From Leishmania donovani (taxonomy: Eukaryota > Euglenozoa > Kinetoplastea > Trypanosomatida > Trypanosomatidae), in the NCBI RefSeq assembly GCF_000227135.1, contig NC_018248.1, forward strand, positions 219,670 through 283,669: 64,000 nucleotides of DNA, in the 5' to 3' direction. Shown piece after piece: positions 31,348-43,700 of the stretch. Position 1 is the first letter of the stretch. Every line of letters starts with the position of its first letter. Under the pieces are notes generated by a model, which was not told the DNA's origin, ran no database searches, and saw only the letters and a list, made by a program, of their open reading frames with translations. A program made the translations under genes and the position numbers.

Positions 31348-31943
31348 GTCCACGTCGCTATCGCACAACACGAGGTCGAACGCCTCTCTACACCTCCTCC
31401 TCCGTCACAGACCCAACCTCGCGTGGGCCGATGGCAGCCGTAGACACAAACGCGCCACAGCAATGCGCCGACCCAGCCATCGGAGAGCACGGCCCCCGCC
31501 CACGCCCACAGCCCATGCTTCGCGGGGCGCCGCGCAGCCGCGCCCACCATGCCGGCCGCCACCGGACGCATCCCCCTCGCGGTGGCGCTCGGGCACCCCA
31601 CCCACACCAGTGGGCGGTGTGAGGGCCGGGCCGGGTGGGAGACGCTCGGGTCACGATGACGCTCTACCCATCATGTGGATGGATACAGATCTGCCTCGCT
31701 GTCGCGGGCCACTCCGATGCAACGTCATCCAGGACGCCACCGCCGGCACCAGCAGCGACACATCGCTCTGAGCCCTCCCCCCTGCGGCGTAGGCGCCTGA
31801 ACCCGTCACCACCAGAAGCGGCTCGGCACTTGGCAGGGGATGGGGGAGGGGGCTGCCTGGCTCTCCCACGGAGAGAAAGTGGGTGCACTGGTCCCTGAGG
31901 TGCCACGCGCTGAGAGGGGTGTGCCCCTCCCCTGTTATCAGGT
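31348..31943 (-). mobile_element. SIDER-like degenerate retroposon, copy E
   Basis: A complete-looking minus-strand copy. On that strand it starts at CCTGATAACAGGGGAGGG (31943), includes the full head, and ends with CCTCGTGTTGTGCGATAG and GACACGTTTAA near 31348. It lies antisense in the 3' flank of the TEDC1-like gene. Confidence 0.75.
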
Positions 31944-32900
31944 GGGCATTAGTAGGAGAATAGGCGTACACAAAGTTTTTGCGGGTCAAGGTACGTGGAG
32001 AGGCGCAGTACATGATGCCGCCGCTTCTTGTGTTCACCAACATTGGGACCACTGACAAGACTAAACTTGCTCATCCGCAGCTGTTGCGTCTGAGAAGGGA
32101 CTCTTCTAGCCCAAAACTTCTCCTGTAACTGAGGGCGATGAAGGGAGAGGGTGAGATTGCCCTGGAGAAGGCGCGTGCTCCGCCTGCAAAGCATCAGCTC
32201 AGTGCATCTGCGAGCCTTCGCCGTCCTCTCCCCATCTTATCCTTCCCTGTTCTCATGCATCCTTACCTTGTGCTGCCCCTCTTTCCCTCTTTCCGCTGTC
32301 GTTCTCCTCCCCGGTCACCACCACCGCTTGCGCTGCAGCTGCGTGTTGTACTCTTGCTGCTTTCGTCAACATACGCACATCCGTACCACGGCGTACACGA
32401 GCAAAGGAAGGAAATCAGTCAGTCTCCTCCCGTGTGCGCGAGTTTGGGAGCTTGTCTGTTCTCGTATTGAGTAGGCGCAAGTACTATACTTCTCCACGTG
32501 GCAACGAGTTCCCGTTGCCGTGGCCGAAGCTGCACGACGTGCTTTTTTTTGTTTTGTGGATTCCTTCGCACTGACACACCCACGCATACACACGAATCTG
32601 AGCCGCTGCTTCCCCCTGTCTCACTCTTTCTCTCTCGTTCCTCAAAATTGTGACGTGCCATCTTGTTTGGTTTCGCCTGTTTGCTCGCGGCCCTCAACTG
32701 TGCTCCCCTGCCCGTTTCTTCGGCGTTGTTACTTCTGTTTTCGCTCTGTTTTCTTTCTTTTCTGCTTCCTCCCTTCCCACACTCCTCCTCGTTGCTTTCT
32801 CTTCACGCGCACGCACGCGTACACATCAACCGTCATCTGATACATTTTCTGTGTAGGTGTGGTGTGGTGTGGAACACTTTCGCTTCCTTATCCCCTCCGT

Positions 32901-32902
32901 AG
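32901..32902 (+). promoter_or_regulatory. Trans-splice acceptor AG of the Rab21-like gene
   Basis: The pyrimidine-rich TTCCTTATCCCCTCCGTAG ends in an AG four bases before the ATG, which fixes the start and implies a very short genome-encoded leader. Confidence 0.55.
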
Positions 32903-32906
32903 TTTT

Positions 32907-33773
32907 ATGGATGCGAGAATGAGGGAGCTCAGTTTCAAGGTTGTGCTTCTCGGCGAGGGCCGTGTTGGCAAGACGTCGCTGATTTCGCGCTACGTGCACA
33001 ACGCGTTTGATGAAAAAGAGGCAAGCACGGTGCAGGCGAGCATGTACAGCTCCAAGGCGGTCCCCATCAATGACGCTAGTAGCGCCCCCGGCGCCATCCG
33101 AGAAGTGGACTTGGCGCTGTGGGACACGGCGGGGCAGGAGCGCTTCCACGCACTCGCGCCAATGTACTACCGTAACGCGGATGGGGCCATCATCGTGTAC
33201 GACGTCACCGACGCTGACACGCTACGCAAGGTACGCACGTGGGCCAAGGAGCTCTACGCCGTTGTGGGGGAGGGCAACATAAAACTCGTTTTGTGCGGAA
33301 ACAAGGCGGACACCCCGTTGACAGAGCGGGAGGTGAGCGAGGGCGAGGGGGCGGCTATGGCGGCAGAGCTGGGCGCCTCGCATTTCTTCGCAAGCGCGAA
33401 GACAGGGCAAAACGTAGCGGAAGTGTTCAGTGCAATGGCGACACAGGTTGTACGTAGTCGAGAGGTCACCGGCATGGGCGGTGGTGTTGCTGCTGGTGGC
33501 AGCAGCGGCAGCAGTGGCGGGGGTGCCTACGCCGGTATCAGGGGTCGCACACCGTCGCGCTCGCGTGCACGGCGCGGGCTGATGGTGGTGACGGAAGACG
33601 GGGAGGCGGTGACTCCAGGCCGCAGCTCTCCGAGCGAAGGTCGCGTGTACGGCGGCATCACCCCACCCCGGGCCCACCGCTACGGAAGCAGTGGCACCAA
33701 CCAGCCCATCACACTTAGCGCCGATGACTCCCCTGACGCAGCGGCGGCGGCCAACAGCAGCGGTTGTTGCTGA
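32907..33773 (+). CDS. RAB21: Rab21-like small GTPase
   Basis: 288 aa. Rab21 works in early endocytic traffic at membranes. All GTPase motifs are present: P-loop GEGRVGKTS (16-24), DTAGQE (73-78), NKAD (132-135) and SAK (163-165). The run WDTAGQERFHAL followed by PMYYRNADGAIIVYDVTD is characteristic of Rab21. The last two residues are Cys-Cys, the site for double geranylgeranylation. Two oddities: a short insert (residues 55-64, SSAPGA) before the DTAGQE strand, and a C-terminal linker of about 110 residues rich in Gly, Ser, Arg and Pro, making it longer than most Rabs (about 200-225 aa). The frame extends 16 codons upstream, but those lie before the splice acceptor. Confidence 0.9.
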   Translation: MDARMRELSFKVVLLGEGRVGKTSLISRYVHNAFDEKEASTVQASMYSSKAVPINDASSAPGAIREVDLALWDTAGQERFHALAPMYYRNADGAIIVYDVTDADTLRKVRTWAKELYAVVGEGNIKLVLCGNKADTPLTEREVSEGEGAAMAAELGASHFFASAKTGQNVAEVFSAMATQVVRSREVTGMGGGVAAGGSSGSSGGGAYAGIRGRTPSRSRARRGLMVVTEDGEAVTPGRSSPSEGRVYGGITPPRAHRYGSSGTNQPITLSADDSPDAAAAANSSGCC

Positions 33774-34580
33774 CAGTTTTCTAATCAATGTACGTGACAC
33801 GGCTCTCTTCTCTTTGCCAGAGGCTTTCCCTTCGTGCACTATCTTGCTCTCCGACTCCTCTTGTGCTCTTCGTCTCGGTGATAAGCGCACAAGTGGATCT
33901 GAGGCCTGTGTCACACATTTGTATCATTATCGCCCCCTTTTGTTTCGTGCCGCTGCTGCTGCTGCCGCCGCCGCCGCGTGTTTAAGTTTGTGCGTGTTTG
34001 TGTGCGTCCTTGCTGATCGCACTGCTGCACCGACACACAGAAAACTGAAGCAATCACAAGAAAAAAAGAGCAGAGGCAGTATGAAGACCTTGCTGCTTCC
34101 ACCCAAGCCAGGGCCCCGAATGGCGGATATCCATCCCCCTCCCCCCGCATGTTCCCCCTCCCTCCATTTGTGGAAGGGATGGCTCGATGGACGGTGCTTA
34201 CGTGCCGGCTGATCTCTCTCTCGGTACATTCCCTAACGAGGTGTGTACTTAAAACCTTCAAAAGACAACCCCCCCTTCTCCTCCCTCTTGGTCTCACTCC
34301 GCATACCGTACCTTTACAAGCCTACCGCTGCACCTCCTACACGTCTCCACGTGCCCACTGCTGAAGAGATGGCGTTTCAATGCGAAACAGAGCACACAAA
34401 CCACACAAAACTGCGTCCCCTCGCGAAAAAAGAAATCACCCGATGAGGCTTTCTCTCTCTCTCTCTCTCCAGGGTTTTGTGCACACACGCACATAAACAC
34501 CGCCGCCATCCCTCTGCACCGCGCAGGGCCATCATTGGCTTCCCCACCCTTTAGCACATCATCTCTGCCATTACAACACG
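33774..34580. other. Intergenic region after Rab21
   Basis: No intact gene. It contains a (CTG)(CCG) repeat patch near 33953-33977, likely in the Rab21 3' UTR, and a CT microsatellite near 34452-34471. Confidence 0.55.
34452..34471. repeat. CT microsatellite
   Basis: About nine CT units in front of the sugar kinase pseudogene, in a position where a splice signal would be expected. Confidence 0.75.
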
Positions 34581-35427
34581 ATGCCAAAGTGCGACGCTGT
34601 ATTTGTGAGCCTGATGTTGCACGACGTCGCTCGTCGTCCGGCCGTAAAGATGCAAGAGGGCGGCAGCATAGAATCAGCTCGGCATCCGCACGACAAGGGT
34701 TGATTGCCTCGGCAACGGCGGGAAGGCCGACTTTATCCTCGACTGCCGACGCCCCTGGAGGCGGTGGTGGTGGTGGGGGGAATCGACTGCTCCCTCGTGC
34801 AGTTCAGCGACGCGCGCGACAAGTCCGCCACGATCTTGCCGGTTTGCTCCAACGGCGGACACCCCTGCCTGCACTACCGCGGCGCGTTTGACGAGGTCTT
34901 CGTGACGGAAGAGGAGCTCGACAGTGTGCTGAATTGCAAGTGCTTTTACCACACCGGCACAGGCTTGCCGGAGGCGGCGGCCAAGGTGCGTCGCGTGGTG
35001 ACCTGCGCTTGCGTGCTTCACCTGAGCGAGGGCACGCTCGACGTCATCACGCCGCTTCTGCTATACGTGGGCTGCTTCACTCTCAGCCTGTAGGAGGCCG
35101 CCTACATTCCCAGCTCCTACGACCCCATCGAGGTCGCAAGCTTCTTTGCGCTCGGCGTGCAGATGTGCGCGGCTTGTACCTGATCGAGCGCTACAGCGTC
35201 CAGCGTGTGCCAGCCTATGTACTGCGGGCGTCCGACTTCATGGGCAGCGGCGACGCTTACAGCGGTAGCTTTATCGGGGTCTGGCTCGTGGCTTGTCGGA
35301 GGTGGAGAGGTTCCGAATGGGCTCCGTCGTCGGCACCCTCGTCGCGAGCGGCTTGGGCTCGGACGCCGGCGTGATGAACTGGGGGAAGGTGTAGCAGTAC
35401 ACTGAGAATTACGGCCCGATGGAGTAA
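34581..35427 (+). pseudogene. Frameshifted PfkB/ribokinase-family sugar kinase remnant
   Basis: Coding fragments of one protein are spread over several frames. It opens with MPKCDAVFVSLMLHDVARR at 34581 and meets a stop after 40 codons. A second frame, roughly 34760-35090, encodes VVVVGGIDCSLVQ and FDEVFVTEEELDSVL. A third, around 35240-35290, carries DFMGSGDAYSGSFIG, which matches the PfkB signature 2 (D-x-x-G-[AS]-G-D). The last part (ASGLGSDAGVMNWGKV) has an in-frame TAG before YTENYGPME and a final TAA at 35425-35427. At least three frameshifts or stops are needed to explain this. The base composition is still coding-like, so decay looks recent, or the errors are in the sequence. The family kinases phosphorylate sugars or nucleosides using ATP; substrate unknown. 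Confidence 0.75.
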
Positions 35428-37725
35428 GTGGACGCAGCTGTTCGAGGGGAGGGGGCGAAGCGCGCGCAAGACGGACACGGCAAGATGCGCGCTCTGTGGA
35501 CCATACAGGGAGACGTGTCGCACCCATTCCCCGACGCAGCCGCGCCACTAGTTTGCTCCTTTTCCTCCCAAGCTCCACTCTGTCGTCTCTTGCGCCGGCG
35601 CACTCTGACGCGAACATCCAGACGCATACCCGCTGTATCTACGTGTGTCCTTCTCCACACGGAACAGAGCCAGCGAGAGTGAAGCAGGGCAGGATGCACA
35701 CCCACGCACATGCACGCACACGTACGCATAATAAGCGCGGATGGGTGCGCCCTGCGCGCTTATCGTTTTTGTTTGCTTCGCTCTTTCCTTTTGCGTCTTC
35801 CCTTTCATTTGTGCCAAATCCACTGCAGTGCGCCTCTGTGCTTCTATCTCTCTGTGCGTGCGTGTGTGCCGTCGTGAACACGTGAGAGGACTGGCTTGAC
35901 GGAGCTGAACGTGTGTGTCCTTCTCCTTGGTCAAGTCGGCTAAGCTTCCAAGGCAATCGTGGTTTTTGTGCTCGTCGTGGAAGCAGATGAGATCGTCCCC
36001 TTCACTCGCTTGGGTGATCGGCCACCCTCCGCTGCGGGCGCGCACGCATGCGACCGAAGGCAGCGCCAAAAGTCATACCCACACACACAACACATATCAC
36101 TCTAACTCCAGTAAGTTTCCACGCCCGTCAGCGTTGCTGCATGCCCGCTGGCAGATGTCTTGGGCGGGCACTAGCCCTTCCCTCCTCCTCGAGAATCTCA
36201 TGCACCCATCACATGGTGTTGGGAGCTCCTCCGTGTCACCTGCGCACACCACCGATTGTCGCTGACATGTTCCCTTCCTCTCTCTGAGCACATTGGGGCA
36301 TCGCACCATCATACCGCCATCTCTGACTCGCTTCTCCATCCTTCCATCTCCCTTCTCCTTTGCACACTGCTGCACCACTCCCGCATCGTTTACACCTCCT
36401 ACGTGCGCACACGCTTGTAGTAGTAGTGGTATAGCTGCAACGCCGTCTCTCTCGTCTCCCTCTCTTTTCCCCCTTTTCTCTTCGCCTCTTCGCTGTATAA
36501 TCTACGCAGAATTGTGTGTGCTTGTTCCACCTTGACGCGCGAACGAAGTAGAGAAGAAGTGCCCCCTTCCTTCCTTCTTTCCTTTTTTTTTGTAGTTGTT
36601 TGGGTCTCTTTCTCTGTCTGTGCATCCGTGATCACCGTCTTCGTCTTGTGTCTGTTGCCTGTGCAACGAAGCCACCAAACCTCTCCCCCTTCTCGTCACG
36701 TTTCCTCCATCCCCTTTGTGGAGGAAAGTTCGACGCAGAGTACAAGGCGCGCGCCAGTAAAGAAAGGCGCTCGTATCACAAACGACGAGAGAGGGAGAGA
36801 GAGAGCAGTCGACGCTGTTGCTTAACCCCTCCACCCTACCATCCCCTCCCGCGTGTGAGGGATTCTCTTCTTTTTTTTTCCTGTTGTCGCTTCTGTGTGT
36901 GTTTAGCGCATTCTCGTTTTTTCTTTTTGTCGATTTCTGTGTTTTTCTTTGTGCTCGTTCTAGGACGTTGCTGTTGTGTTGTGGCGTGCTCTCTTCGTGT
37001 GTGTGTGTGTCTGCCTGGTTTAGACTGTTCGTGTACGTGGCCCCGATACGATTTGCCCCCTCTCTCTATAGCTATCTGTGCGTGTGTGTGTGTGCGTGTG
37101 CTTTCCTTCTTTCTTTTTTCTTTTTTCTTGCCTTCTGTGTCTTTGTTATTTGTGTGTGTGTGTGTCTTGTCGTTCCGTTTCTTCCTTTTTCCCCACCCCT
37201 TCTCCATCCCTCCTCCTCTTGTTGGTGGTGCGAGTGTCTCCGTTTTCATATATATTTCTCTATTTCTTCCTCCTCCTCCTCTTGCCCACGTAGCATCCAT
37301 CGAGTGAGGGACGGCGTGCCCGCGTGTGTGCTCCGCCCTTCCCCTCCTTTCTTCGCCTCTTCTCGTTTCACGTGCATTGTTTTGCAGCTGTTTCGGTTTC
37401 TTTTTTTGGGGTGCGCCGACTGTATTTTGGCGTTGTTGTTTTCATCCGTGTGCCATAGAAGACGGTGCGTGCGTGTGCGTGTGCGCATCTATCACACATA
37501 CACACACGCTGAGAAAGAGGGAGAAGCCAAGAAGGACAGCGTGCGATCGAGTGGGGGTGGCCGAAGGGCGTACTCCACACACGACAAAGGGAGGGAACGA
37601 AAAGAGCGACGAGCAAGCATTGCCGTTCTCAGGGCACTCTCCCTCCTGTCTTTTCACGCGTTGCCTTGATTCGCCGACTTCGACAGACCCACATCCGCAC
37701 CCACGCACATACATAAGCAGGTGAG
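35428..37725. other. Long intergenic region upstream of NOT1
   Basis: 2.3 kb with no gene seen. From about 36270 it is mostly T/C-rich with TG microsatellites, a pattern typical of leaders before long genes. Overlapping open frames up to 283 codons exist in the pyrimidine-rich part, but they are rich in Phe, Ser, Leu, Cys and Val only because of the base composition. Confidence 0.6.
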
Positions 37726-40700
37726 ATGTTGTATGATCGCGTGAACGACATTGGCAGCTCGCAGGGGGAGGCGATTCGCTACATCCTTGGTGCCGTCTCC
37801 AAGAACACCGTACAGACAACGCTGACGACGCTAGAGCAGTTATGCTCCCGCTCTGTTGAGCTCCACCGGTACACGATCAAGGCCACATGCACAGCCCTGC
37901 TGGCAGCGCGGAGCGATGAGCGGGCACTGCTGGCATCTCGGTTGGTGGGCGAGGCACTTGGGCGGCCGAACGGGCTGACCCTGGTTGCCTGCGCCCTCGA
38001 CGGCTGCTCCTCGACCCTGACAAAGGAGTCCCTCACTGCGTTGATGGCGAACGACCTCAAGTTGTCTCCCATGAAACAGATGCAGATGGCCATGGCACTC
38101 GTGCTTGGCGGAAACGCGATGGTCAAGACGGCAGCGACGGATATACTGGAGGACTTCAACGTGCCTCAGGCGGCGCTGAAGGAGGATGATGGCGGCGTGC
38201 GTGCGGCGGCGCTCCTGTCGCGGCAGGTAGGTCTTGCCCCCGAAAACCTGGACGGCCAGCTGGCGAACGTGTGCCACACGGTCGCGTTGCCGAAGCCGAA
38301 GACAGAGGTGAAGCCGCGCGTGAGCGTGGCGGGCGTCCTGCGCGAGCTAGGAACGGGGTGTGTGACGACGCTGGCGGACTCGCGCGAGCTGCTCAGCATT
38401 TTTCCGCACTCCTTCACAGAGCGCGACGGAGCCGAGGTGCTCGCCTTCTTCGCTTCTGCGGGCTCGGCCGTCAACGACAGCAGCACGTACGCGTCCCTCA
38501 TGACGGCGTCAGGGAAGAGCTCGCCAAAGAGCATGAGCGGCACGACGACGCTCGTGAACGCGATGCCGCTACTCGACGCGCTGTGTGAGGGGAGCCCGAA
38601 AGGCTTCAACTGGGACCTTGTCATCCGCATGCTTGACCAGCCGGACGGCGAGCCGTTCCGCGTGAAGCACATCTCCGTCATCTTTGACGCGTACCACCGC
38701 TTCCAGCCGGATAACGAGTTCCCGTCTGTGGCGTTGTTTCTAGGCAGGTGGACGAACACGATGCGCCAGCGCAGCGTGCTCGAATATATCTTGCGCCACC
38801 CCGACAAGGTCAATCGCAAGCCGCTCGCGATAGACGCCCCGTCGGAGCTGTTGCCGGCGACGAAGCCGCCCGGCGTGACGACAGCTGAGATGGACTTATG
38901 GCGCTCCACGGCGTTCATGGAGGCTGCCGTGCACGTGGCGAGTCGCGAAAAAGACTTCGATAACGACGTGTTCCGCCCCGCCGCGGAGAAGCTGTCGCTG
39001 CTCTTCTTGTACTGCCTCTTCACAGGCAACTTCCAGGGCACGGTTAAGCATTTCACGGTCATGAAGCACCTGCTCAAGGCTCACTGCCCCTCTCTGGACC
39101 TCGTGTCGCAGCACATCGTGCCCGAGATGGAGAGGCGGGGCCGACTCAGCACCGTGATCGGCGTGCTCTCGGACCTGACGGAGGCGGCTCCAGAGCGTCT
39201 CGTGGATGTGCTGCAGGTTGTGTTCAAGTGCAAGCCTGCCGCGAAGCGCGTGCTCGCCGAGAGCGGGAGCCCTCGCCTCGTCACTGCTGTCGCCATGTGC
39301 ATGGAGGAAGCAGGTGAGTCGAGTGACAAGTGGCTCCAGCGCGCGCTGGAGGGCAAGCTGCACTTCCGCGCCAGCTCCACGGAGAACCGCTTCGCCGTGG
39401 CCATGAACATCGTCGAGGTAGCTGAGATGCTCCTGGAAAAGCAGCTCTACACGGTGAGCGCGACAGCGGCTCTCAACGCCCTGCTCGCTTCCCCGCTGAA
39501 GGAGGTGCTGAAGAGCGTGACGGACTGCGCCAAGGCGCTCCTCGCCTCGACGGACTCTCTCTTCCCCGACGACGTCGAGAACGAAGCGCTGGAGTTCTTC
39601 AAAAAGATGTACGCCGCTGGCAGCACCGCAGCTGCCATTGCCACTGTTGAGAACCTGCTGAAGAGTACAGTGCCACGCGACAAGCAGCTCTATGCGTGCA
39701 TCGTGGGTATCATGTTCGATGAGACGTCCGCCATAAGCTGCTACCCGCGCAAGGAGCTGCAGCTGTTCGCCGAGTTGTACGGCCAGATGATCGCGAAAGA
39801 TCTGCTGCCGCCGAACCAGCAGCAGCGCGCGTGGGGTGTCCTGCTGCCAGCCGTCGCGAAGCCCGGCAACTACGCGATGGAGGAATACGGTATTATCGCG
39901 CTCGAGCAGGTGAAACCACGGCTGCCGGACTGGCCGCAGTACGGTCGCGCTCTGCGCTACGTGCGGGACTTGGATTTCCGCGTTCCCGGCATCGTCGCCG
40001 CCATCAACCGAGGGATCAAGCAGGAGGACGCCGCTGCGCGTGGCGGCGCAGCGGCGTCGGCGGAGCCCGGTGAGGGAAGCCCAACCTCGCCAACGTCCCC
40101 GAAGCAGCCTGGCTCGCCGAACAAGGCGCTCGCTGCCATCGACCCGGCCATCGTGTCGGCGGCGTCGTCGCAGTCGAAGAAGTTCACGGACATGGCGGCG
40201 GCGAAGCTGCACACGCTGGACATCGGTACACTTGTGACGAACGCGAACGTGACGGCCCCGCCGCGCGTGATTCAGGAACAGATCAACTTCCTGATTGGCA
40301 ACACCGACGTGCGCAACCTGGAGAGCAACGCGACAGAGCTGTCACAGTTGCTGCGGCCGGAGTACTACGAGTACTTTGCGGACTACCTGGTGGTGAAGCG
40401 CGCGGCGCTGGAACCCAACTACCACTCTATGTACATTGAGCTGATTGCGAAGCTGCACTCCAAGGACATGGAGCGCGCACTGCGCAAGGCCACTATCGGT
40501 GCAGTGCACCGTCTGCTGAGCTCGCAGAAGATCGGCACCGACTCGAGCGAGCGTATTCTACTGCGCAACCTTGGCTCCTGGCTCGGGAGCATCACGCTGG
40601 AGAAGAACATCCCCATCTTGCAGCAGGACCTGCACTTCAAGTCGCTCCTCTGCCAGGGTATTCGCGAGGGAAAGCTAGTCCCGGTCGTTTCGTTCATTAC

Positions 40701-43700
40701 GCGCGTCCTGACAAGCTGCGCCAAGTCGCGCTTTTTCTGCCCGCCAAACCCGTGGACGATGGCGCAGCTGGTGCTGCTGATGGAGATGTACACGCTACCC
40801 CACCTGCGTGTGACGCTGCGCTTCGAGCTGGAGCTGCTGCTGAAGTCGCTGGATCAGTCGATGCAGGACTTGGCGCAGTACATGCGGCTGCATGCCTCTC
40901 ACGCCTCCACCGAGACGCGCCTGCGCGACGTGTACGATGAGATCAACATCAACGAAAGCCCCGACTTCCGCGTCGGTGAGGATGAGAGCAACGTGTCTGC
41001 GGCGGTCGTCGCAGCGCAGCCGGCGCCGGCTACCGCATCACCGCCGATGCAGCAGTCGCTGCGTAGCAGCGCTCGCCCGCTGCAAGCCAGCGCCGAGCCG
41101 TTCCAGCCCAAGGACAAGGCGCAGGCCCCGCCGTCCGAGGTGAGCCGTGTCATGCAGATGCTGAACAAGCCGATCCGCCCTCCGATCGGCATCTCGCTGA
41201 ACTGGGTGTTTTCCACGCTTAGCGATCCCGCCTTTGGCAACAATGCCCAGCGTCTCACTGATCATCGGCTCGAGATTGTCGCGCAGCTGCAGGCCGTGGT
41301 CGACGAGGCCGTGAGCTACTGCATGCAGCGCAGTGTCGCTATCGCCGCCCGTACGACGGAGAGGCTGGTGCTGAAGGACTATGCGCGCGACCCGTTCCCC
41401 GATGACATGCTCGTCGCTGGCGATGCCATGGCCCGCTCACTGGCATCTAGCTTGAGCTACGTGATGGTGCGCGATGAGCTGCCGCTGCTCCTGCACCGCT
41501 CCATGACAAACCTGCTGGAGCGGATTCTGGCCCCTTACACCCCACTGGAGCACAAGGCAACAATTCGCGACACCCTGGTGGCGCGCAACCTGGAGCTGTG
41601 CATGCGTGCAGTGGAGTACAGCGTCGGTGAGGAGGCGGCGACGGCTACGAGCCGATTCTTATTCGACGTCGCGCGCGAGAAGGCCAGCGCCTTTGCGGAG
41701 CAAGAACCTCTGCCACTGCCGCCAGACCAGCTCGAGGCCGCGGAGCTGCTGCGCGTGATGGGTGAGACGCTCGTGCCGTCTGGCCGGATGCCGGCCCCGC
41801 AGCGGGATGTCTACGATGACTTCTACAGCTGCGTGCCGCCTGTGGCCGTGTTCAACATGGTGCTGCGCAGCGTCGAGGAGGCGGTGTCGCGGTACCACTC
41901 GAACGAGAACGCCCCGCCGCTGGACTTTGCGCAGCTTGATGCCGCCAGCCAGAAGCCGGGCGGTCTGACTGATGACGCGCAGGCCCCCATCCGTCAGCAC
42001 CTGGGCCGTCTCATGAGCCTCATCACGGAGGAGTCGAGCCCCTACTTCCTCAGCCCTATGCTGAACAAGCTCATGTCCCTCGCCGTATCGACGGAGCGGC
42101 TGACCAAGCTGGTCAACAGCAGCGCCAAGAACACGCAGGCCGCTGCTGCTACCGCCGCCGCTGCTGCCGCTGTCACCAACCCCGACGGCACCCCGAACGC
42201 GGCAGAGGACCCGGCATGGCAGCAGGAGGCGCTGCGCATCTCCGCAGCACTGCATCAGCTGTACCTGCGCATTGTGCTACGGTGCCGCGAGTGTGGCGAG
42301 GAGACGAACCGCGACGAGTTCACGCGGCTGTTCCTGCGCCACAGCCACTGCTATTCCTTCTCGAAACTGACGACAGACCTCATCCGCATCAAGGTCCTGA
42401 AGTGCAGCGAGTTCGATGACGCCCTGGCGAAGGCGCTGACCAACGGCACGTCCAACTACGTCACCTTTGCGGGTGACATCATCACCGACGTCATCATCAA
42501 GGAGAAGCTCGTGGCGTCGAAGGACATGCGCCGCACGCTCATGGCCCTCGACACGATTGCGCGGACGCGAGCGCCGCGCGCCGCGCCGGCGGCGCCGGCA
42601 CAGACGCTTCCGTCGTACGTCACGGAGCCGCCTCTGAGCAAGATTGTGCCGAGCCAGATTACGAAGCTCCTCGTCCCGTGCGACTGCGTCCGGCCTGGCG
42701 AGGACGAGGCCTTCCAAAAGGAGGTGGGACAGCTCATGAATGATTGGATCTCGGTGTGGTCGCAGAAGAGCCACCGCTACGCCGAGAAGCGCATCCCGTC
42801 CGTCGAGTTTGTGAAGACGCTGCAGCAGCGCCGCATGCTGGACACGGCTCACCTGCAGACCTTCCTGAGCCTGGGCGTTCGCTATTGTGTGGAGTACTAC
42901 GCCAACACAATGCTTGCGATGGAGCGCGCAGACGGCAACATCACGAGCGAGACGTTGGTGGGCACGCGGCCTGGCGGCCCGCCAGGCTACCGCACTCCGT
43001 ACACCGCAAAGCCCTTCGTCATGTGCGATGGCTTTGTGGAGCTGGTTATGGTGCTGCTGCAGTGCTGTTCGCTGCGCAACGAGGCCTCGCACGACTTGCG
43101 GGCCGAGACCACGCTTCTACGCCGCGTGCTGGATGCCGTGACGCGCGTGCTGACGGAGCACCACAACTTCGTTGCCAAGGCTCGCCCTGCTCCTGCGTGG
43201 ACGCTCGCAGCCGATGAGCAGTTCGTCCCGCTCTTTCAGCAGCAGCCGTACGTGCGCTTGCTTAGCAACCTCGTATACTCGCTTCACCGGCTGGAGATCT
43301 CGACGACGCGTGCCATGTCGACAGAGTTCACGAGTGCCTTCCACACGTTTCTGCGCCGCGTGCACCCGATGGAGTACCCGGGCTTTGTTTTTGGCTGGCT
43401 GGAGATCCTGTCGCACCGCCACATCATCCCACGCTTTATGAACGTGCAGTCGATGTGGCCCCACTACGTTGACCTCCTCGCCGGTGCCATGATGTTTGTG
43501 AAATTCTTGATCAAGGGCAACCGCATCTCCCCGAACGGCCTGGTCTTCTACAAGTCGCTGCTGAAGCTCGTGCTGGTGCTCCTGCACGACTACCCGCGGT
43601 TCCTTATCGCACAGCACTACCCGCTCTGCGAGGCCATTTCGCTCTCGTGCGTGCAGCTGCTGAACACGGTGCTGTGCTCCTTCCCACCTGACAAGCGCCT

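Larger units (their letters stand above)
31062..32906. other. Intergenic region with one SIDER-like copy
   Basis: It contains repeat copy E (31348-31943) just after the preceding gene, then unassigned sequence, and from 32220 on T/C-rich DNA that leads to the Rab21 splice site. No gene seen. Confidence 0.55.

Noticed and set aside
36600..37669. 235- and 283-codon plus-strand frames upstream of NOT1
   Set aside because: Both arise from T/C- and TG-rich leader DNA, giving Phe/Ser/Leu/Cys/Val-rich sequence without domains, and they overlap each other.
38896..40212. 438-codon minus-strand frame inside NOT1
   Set aside because: It is antisense to a clearly conserved gene, His/Arg/Leu-rich, and a typical shadow of GC-rich third positions.
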